A stretch of DNA of 10,434 nt from Acidobacteriaceae bacterium (GTDB taxonomy: Bacteria > Acidobacteriota > Terriglobia > Terriglobales > Acidobacteriaceae), in assembly GCA_003156495.1 (NCBI GenBank), contig PMHC01000001.1, positions 158-10,591 on the forward strand. Reading direction: 5' to 3'. Made by a program: the position numbers and the translations under genes. Positions 7,627-10,434 of the stretch are shown one piece after another (the stretch's first letter is position 1; the number at the start of each line of letters is the position of its first letter). The notes under the pieces are model-generated. The model was given only the letters and a program-made list of their open reading frames with translations, ran no database searches and was not told the origin of the DNA.

Positions 7627-8324
7627 TCCAGCCATAACTTCCAGAATTTTTCCGCGGCGGTGAGTAGTGCAGGTGCGTGCTTTTGCGTCTCAATCCGCAG
7701 TTGTTTTGGCGAGATTTTTTTCTGGTGTAATTCGCACGTGTGGCCCACATACCAGCGTTCGAGCCCAGGTGCTGTCACCTCGGGATGAAACTGAAGGGCC
7801 AACGCGAAGTTTTCTACCATAAAAGATTGATTTTCATATAGATCTGTACTGGCAAGTCTTTGAGCGCCTGATGGAAGATCAAATGTATCACCATGCCAAT
7901 GAAAGACAGAAAGTCCTGGTTGTAGCAGCGGTGCGAACCACTCCGGCGTAGAATCTGCCGCAGGTTTTAGTGGGGACCAGCCAATCTCAGCTCTTCGGCT
8001 GCCGGCGTAGACGCGAGCGCCCAGCGCCGTCGCTATCAATTGCGCTCCCAGGCAGATGCCCAGCGTCGGCTTGTGCGCCGCGAGCCGCTGGTGAATAGAT
8101 TCGATTTCGCCACGCAGAAACGGATACTCGTCGGTTTCGTAAACGCTGATCGGTCCGCCAAGGACAACCAGCAGCTCGCAGCTTTCAAGCTCTGCCAAGG
8201 GAAATTGAGCCGTGGCCGCGTCGGCGGTCCGAATGGCAAAACCTCTCCGCTCGAGTTCCGGTTGCAGGGAGCCGAGATCCTCGAAGGGCACATGCGAGAG
8301 CACAAGACACTGTCTGGTTGGCAT
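7614..8324 (-). CDS. Class I glutamine amidotransferase, GMP-synthase-like
   Basis: The protein is a stand-alone class I (triad) glutamine amidotransferase, which hydrolyses glutamine or a related gamma-glutamyl substrate. Motifs, numbered from the longer TTG start: VVLGGPISVYE (oxyanion strand, 59-69), the nucleophile elbow GICLGAQL with Cys97, HWHGDTFDLP (148-157) and FHPEVT with His186 and Glu188. The complete Cys-His-Glu triad argues for an active enzyme. There is no ATP-pyrophosphatase or synthetase domain, so it is not GuaA; it belongs to the GMP_synth-like GATase1 group, whose substrates are mostly unknown. The ATG at 8324 gives 236 residues; a TTG at 8342 adds six residues (MKYPKP), and neither has a strong Shine-Dalgarno. 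It converges on the DUF151 gene with a 13-base overlap and is divergent from the GH76 gene. A role in gamma-glutamyl or nitrogen metabolism would be a guess. Confidence 0.88.
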   Translation of the reverse strand: MPTRQCLVLSHVPFEDLGSLQPELERRGFAIRTADAATAQFPLAELESCELLVVLGGPISVYETDEYPFLRGEIESIHQRLAAHKPTLGICLGAQLIATALGARVYAGSRRAEIGWSPLKPAADSTPEWFAPLLQPGLSVFHWHGDTFDLPSGAQRLASTDLYENQSFMVENFALALQFHPEVTAPGLERWYVGHTCELHQKKISPKQLRIETQKHAPALLTAAEKFWKLWLDYIL

Positions 8325-8404
8325 GGGTTTAGGATACTTCAAAAATGCTAGGCTCTAGTTAACAGAATATCCGTTATCGGACGTAAACGGGGTGGGCGGG
8401 TTGA

Positions 8405-8433
8405 TTGCCGATCGGCGGTTTCTCTTTTATACA
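8405..8433 (+). promoter_or_regulatory. Possible housekeeping promoter of the GH76 gene
   Basis: TTGCCG at 8405-8410 and TATACA at 8428-8433 stand 17 bases apart and each match four of six bases of the sigma-70 consensus. Transcription would begin near 8440, giving a leader of about 47 bases before the start codon at 8487. The match is modest and other A/T-rich hexamers nearby could serve instead. Confidence 0.35.
8407..8416. promoter_or_regulatory. Perfect 10-bp palindrome, possible operator
   Basis: GCCGATCGGC is a perfect palindrome that overlaps the candidate -35 of the GH76 gene in the divergent spacer. A related dyad, CCG-TTAT-CGG, lies 27 bases upstream at 8371-8380. Two similar CCG/CGG dyads in one promoter region could be regulator half-sites, but short palindromes also occur by chance; no regulator gene is in the window. 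Confidence 0.3.
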
Positions 8434-8486
8434 TGCGGCGAGTTAATCTTTTTCATGTATCCATATCTGATAAGGAAAATATAGAG

Positions 8487-9611
8487 ATGATGAAGATGCG
8501 CCATGTTTTTGTAAATCGCACGTTTTTGTTGGGCGTGTGTTTTTTGATGATTATTGTGCGGGCCGGATTGGGCGAAACGGCTAGGCCTGCCTTTGCTACT
8601 GAGTCGGTAGCGCAGCAGACCTCCCAAGGTATCCTCGTGCTGCAGAAATGGTATAACCCCCAGACTGGTTTGTACGACGGAACCGGTTGGTGGAATTCCG
8701 CCAATGCAATAACTGTTTTGACCGATTACGCACGCGCAACAAATACAAAAAAGTACAACCAATTGCTTGCGAATACCCTGGTGCGCGCTCAGCTCAAATC
8801 ACCGGGGTTTATCAACGATTATTATGACGATGAAGGCTGGTGGGCGCTTGCCTGGATCGATGCTTACGACCTTACCGGCGACCAAAAGTATCTGATGGCG
8901 GCCGAGTCGATTTTTGTCGATATGGTTGGCGGTTGGGACCAGACTTGCGGCGGCGGCATTTGGTGGAGTAAAGAGCGCCATTACAAGAACGCCATCGCCA
9001 ATGAGCTCTTTTTTTCAGTAGCAGCGCACTTGGCGAATCGTGACCAGATTCATCGCGAACAATACTTTGGCTGGGCTGATCGTAGCTGGAAATGGTTTGC
9101 CGCAACGGGCATGATTAACGGACAAAATCTTGTAAACGACGGTCTTACCAGCGCGAATAGCCAGGCTGACGCAACCTCCTGCAAAAATAATGGCCAGACT
9201 GCATGGAGTTATAACCAGGGCGTTCTGCTCGGAGGTTTGGTGGAGTTCTCGCGGATCGATCGGACTGCTTCGCCGGCGCTGCTTCAGACGGCGCATAAGA
9301 TTGCTACCGCGGCCATAACACGGCTTGTCGATCGCAATGGCGTGCTGCACGACAGTTGCGAGCCAGACTGTGGCGCCGATGGCGTGCAATTTAAAGGAAT
9401 TTTTGTGCGCAATCTTGTTTCTCTTTATAAGGCGTCTCCGCAGCCCGCATACAAAGAATTCATCGACACAAATGCAAAAGCCATTTTGAATAGCGGTCGA
9501 AGCTCCGACTATCAGTTTGACCAGCGCTGGTCCGGAGCATTTAGCAAGGGGGATGCCGCCAGCCAGAGTTCCGCACTCGATGCACTGGTTGGGGCTATCG
9601 TGCTGGATTAG
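8487..9611 (+). CDS. Secreted glycoside hydrolase family 76 (alpha-1,6-mannanase-like)
   Basis: GH76 enzymes are endo-alpha-1,6-mannanases with an (alpha/alpha)6 fold that cut mannan backbones such as those of fungal cell walls. Numbered from the ATG at 8487 (374 residues): a signal peptide of about 29-37 residues (MRHVFVNRT, then the hydrophobic LLGVCFLMIIV); the hallmark double aspartate D114-D115 in NDYYDDEGWWALAWIDAYDLTGD; CGGGIWW (154-160) followed by YKNAIANELF; and WSYNQGVLLGGLVEF (240-254). Four cysteines (154, 232, 291, 295) could form disulfides after export. The start at 8487 has AAGGAA nine bases upstream (8472-8477) and begins at the signal peptide; the in-frame ATG at 8433 has neither. 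The enzyme is probably periplasmic or secreted; the cysteine in the signal peptide does not form a proper lipobox. No SusC/D, transporter or other glycosidase is adjacent. Related GH76/GH88/GH105-type barrels are alternatives, but DD plus CGGGIWW favours GH76. Confidence 0.88.
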   Translation: MMKMRHVFVNRTFLLGVCFLMIIVRAGLGETARPAFATESVAQQTSQGILVLQKWYNPQTGLYDGTGWWNSANAITVLTDYARATNTKKYNQLLANTLVRAQLKSPGFINDYYDDEGWWALAWIDAYDLTGDQKYLMAAESIFVDMVGGWDQTCGGGIWWSKERHYKNAIANELFFSVAAHLANRDQIHREQYFGWADRSWKWFAATGMINGQNLVNDGLTSANSQADATSCKNNGQTAWSYNQGVLLGGLVEFSRIDRTASPALLQTAHKIATAAITRLVDRNGVLHDSCEPDCGADGVQFKGIFVRNLVSLYKASPQPAYKEFIDTNAKAILNSGRSSDYQFDQRWSGAFSKGDAASQSSALDALVGAIVLD

Positions 9612-9707
9612 AATGCCTGCTTCAAGCGCGCGAGCCAGAGCTGGATGCCAAATCATACGGCCATGGCGGTTGGTGGTGACGTTTGGTGCTTTCTTGCGCG
9701 GCTTTTG

Positions 9708-9724
9708 TGCAATTGAATGCAATT
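9708..9724. repeat. Short direct repeat TGCAATT x2, one helical turn apart
   Basis: TGCAATT occurs at 9708-9714 and again at 9718-9724, with a 10-base period, in the 190-base spacer before the membrane-protein gene. Weak promoter-like hexamers (TTGAAT at 9713-9718 and TATGGT at 9737-9742, 18 bases apart) overlap and follow it. A regulator binding tandem half-sites is possible, but the evidence is only this spacing. Confidence 0.25.
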
Positions 9725-9801
9725 TGCGTCACCGTGTATGGTTAGTGTGGTAAGAGCGGGCCGTAAGGCGTCGGACCCAACTCGGCCAAGGAGCGGAACG
9801 G

Positions 9802-10290
9802 ATGGGCGAATCTACTGAAGAAGTTGATTTTGAGGATCAGGAAGCATCGAAACTATCGCGGCAGGCGTTCTCGTTTTTTCTTCATGCGCTGCTGGCGCTG
9901 GGCTCGTGGTTCGCAATGATGCTGGCCGGTTACGCTCTGAATCCGACCGGGATTCCGCAGTGGGCGATTCTCGTGCTGTCGCTGGTTGTGCCACTGGCGG
10001 TTGCGCTGTTGATCGCCCGAATCCATCCAGACACGATGGCCACGGCGGTTTGGCTGCTGGGACTGATCTGGATGCTGATTATGAGCTTATGGGTTCTGGA
10101 TATGCCGACCGGACCGAATCAGTGCTTCCAATGCGGGGCGACGGAAAAGCTGACGCGGACCTTCTTCAGCTTGCCGAGGCCCAGCGGGCTGATCGATAAC
10201 GACGGTCCGTTTTTGGGGACATGGCCGGCGATGGCTCTGTTGGGCTACTCGATCGGCGCGTGGCTGGGCAAGGGCCGCCGGAAGGCGTAA
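9802..10290 (+). CDS. Four-helix membrane protein of unknown function with CxxC
   Basis: I do not recognise the family of this 162-residue protein. After an acidic N-terminus (ESTEEVDFEDQE) it shows four likely membrane segments at about 22-45, 52-73, 79-99 and 137-156, and ends in a basic tail (GKGRRKA) that should be cytoplasmic. The 37-residue loop between segments 3 and 4 contains Cys108 and Cys111 (QCFQCGATEK), a CxxC that could bind a metal or form a disulfide, followed by a SLPRPSG stretch. With four segments the N- and C-termini share a side; the positive tail and the Arg/Lys near segment 1 put both inside, which would place the CxxC loop outside if all four span. The start is well supported by AAGGAG at 9788-9793, eight bases upstream. 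It follows the GH76 gene after 190 bases on the same strand, without a clear terminator between, so cotranscription is possible. Confidence 0.82.
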   Translation: MGESTEEVDFEDQEASKLSRQAFSFFLHALLALGSWFAMMLAGYALNPTGIPQWAILVLSLVVPLAVALLIARIHPDTMATAVWLLGLIWMLIMSLWVLDMPTGPNQCFQCGATEKLTRTFFSLPRPSGLIDNDGPFLGTWPAMALLGYSIGAWLGKGRRKA

Positions 10291-10331
10291 AAACCTGTGC
10301 GCCATGCGGGGGAAATCTTCTGCAAAAGCGG

Positions 10332-10350
10332 GGGAGAGCTTGGGCTTCCC
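10332..10350 (+). other. Hairpin after the membrane-protein gene
   Basis: GGGA(G)AGC at 10332-10339 pairs with GCTTCCC at 10344-10350 around a TTGG loop: seven base pairs with one bulged G. It sits 42 bases after the stop codon. No T-tract follows, so it is at best a weak or Rho-assisted end or an RNA-stabilising stem. Confidence 0.35.
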
Positions 10351-10413
10351 TGCCCTCCTGGAATAGGCTCATGGGGAAGTCATATCTTTTCGACTGCGCA
10401 TCTATGTTTCCCC

Positions 10414-10434
10414 GGTCCCCAACCGCGAGGGACC
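10414..10434. repeat. Inverted repeat cut by the window end
   Basis: GGTCCC (10414-10419) and GGGACC (10429-10434) form a perfect six-base stem around a nine-base loop. The left arm is preceded by CCCC, so the stem may continue past the end of the window. It could be part of a terminator or an intergenic repeat; the missing sequence prevents a decision. Confidence 0.4.

Noticed and set aside
8384..8412. Possible sigma-28 flagellar promoter (TAAA ... GCCGAT) before the GH76 gene.
   Set aside because: The spacing is 19 bases instead of about 15 and the -10 matches only its first six bases; the gene is not flagellar.
9015..9722. 235-codon open frame on the minus strand across the GH76 gene.
   Set aside because: It lies almost wholly inside a gene with catalytic motifs and a signal peptide on the other strand, and its product shows no recognisable domain.

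Overview
The window reads as a bacterial chromosome of moderate-to-high GC content. It holds the distal part of a flagellar hook/export operon, followed by housekeeping and accessory genes. The gene set fits Acidobacteriota (Terriglobia-like): a fliI-fliJ-fliK-flgD-flgE run, MiaB followed directly by a bifunctional-nuclease-domain protein, a soil-type glycoside hydrolase, and a sigma-54 promoter on a flagellar gene. This assignment is an inference from gene content and protein style, with moderate confidence. No 16S rRNA or other marker is present.

Region 1 (1-5764, + strand) is flagellar. It opens inside fliI, exactly at the Walker A motif (export ATPase). Next come fliJ (coiled-coil export chaperone), fliK (hook-length ruler and substrate switch), a short flgD (hook cap) and flgE (hook protein). 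A strong intrinsic terminator at 5722-5764 closes the run. Together these genes secrete, cap, polymerise and measure the flagellar hook. A near-perfect sigma-54 -24/-12 element sits just before fliK, so fliK-flgD-flgE probably form their own EBP-controlled hook transcription unit. Its predicted transcription start lies only two bases before the fliK ATG.

Region 2 (5819-7626, + strand) is a two-gene unit. miaB (tRNA ms2i6A methylthiotransferase) overlaps the next gene, a BFN/DUF151 protein, through a TAATG junction. Region 3 (7614-8324, - strand) is a GMP-synthase-like class I glutamine amidotransferase that converges on and overlaps the DUF151 gene by 13 bases.

Region 4 (8325-10434, + strand) is accessory. 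It has a divergent promoter region with a 10-bp perfect palindrome, a secreted GH76 (alpha-1,6-mannanase-like) enzyme, and a four-helix membrane protein with a CxxC motif that I do not recognise. Two hairpins follow, the last cut by the window edge.

No CRISPR array, mobile element, tRNA or rRNA was seen, and no intergenic gap exceeds 300 bases. I found no convincing new multi-gene system. The points most worth a second look are the sigma-54 site against the fliK start, a short motif recurring in all four spacers of the flagellar region, the minimal FlgD, and the flagellin-like insertion in FlgE.
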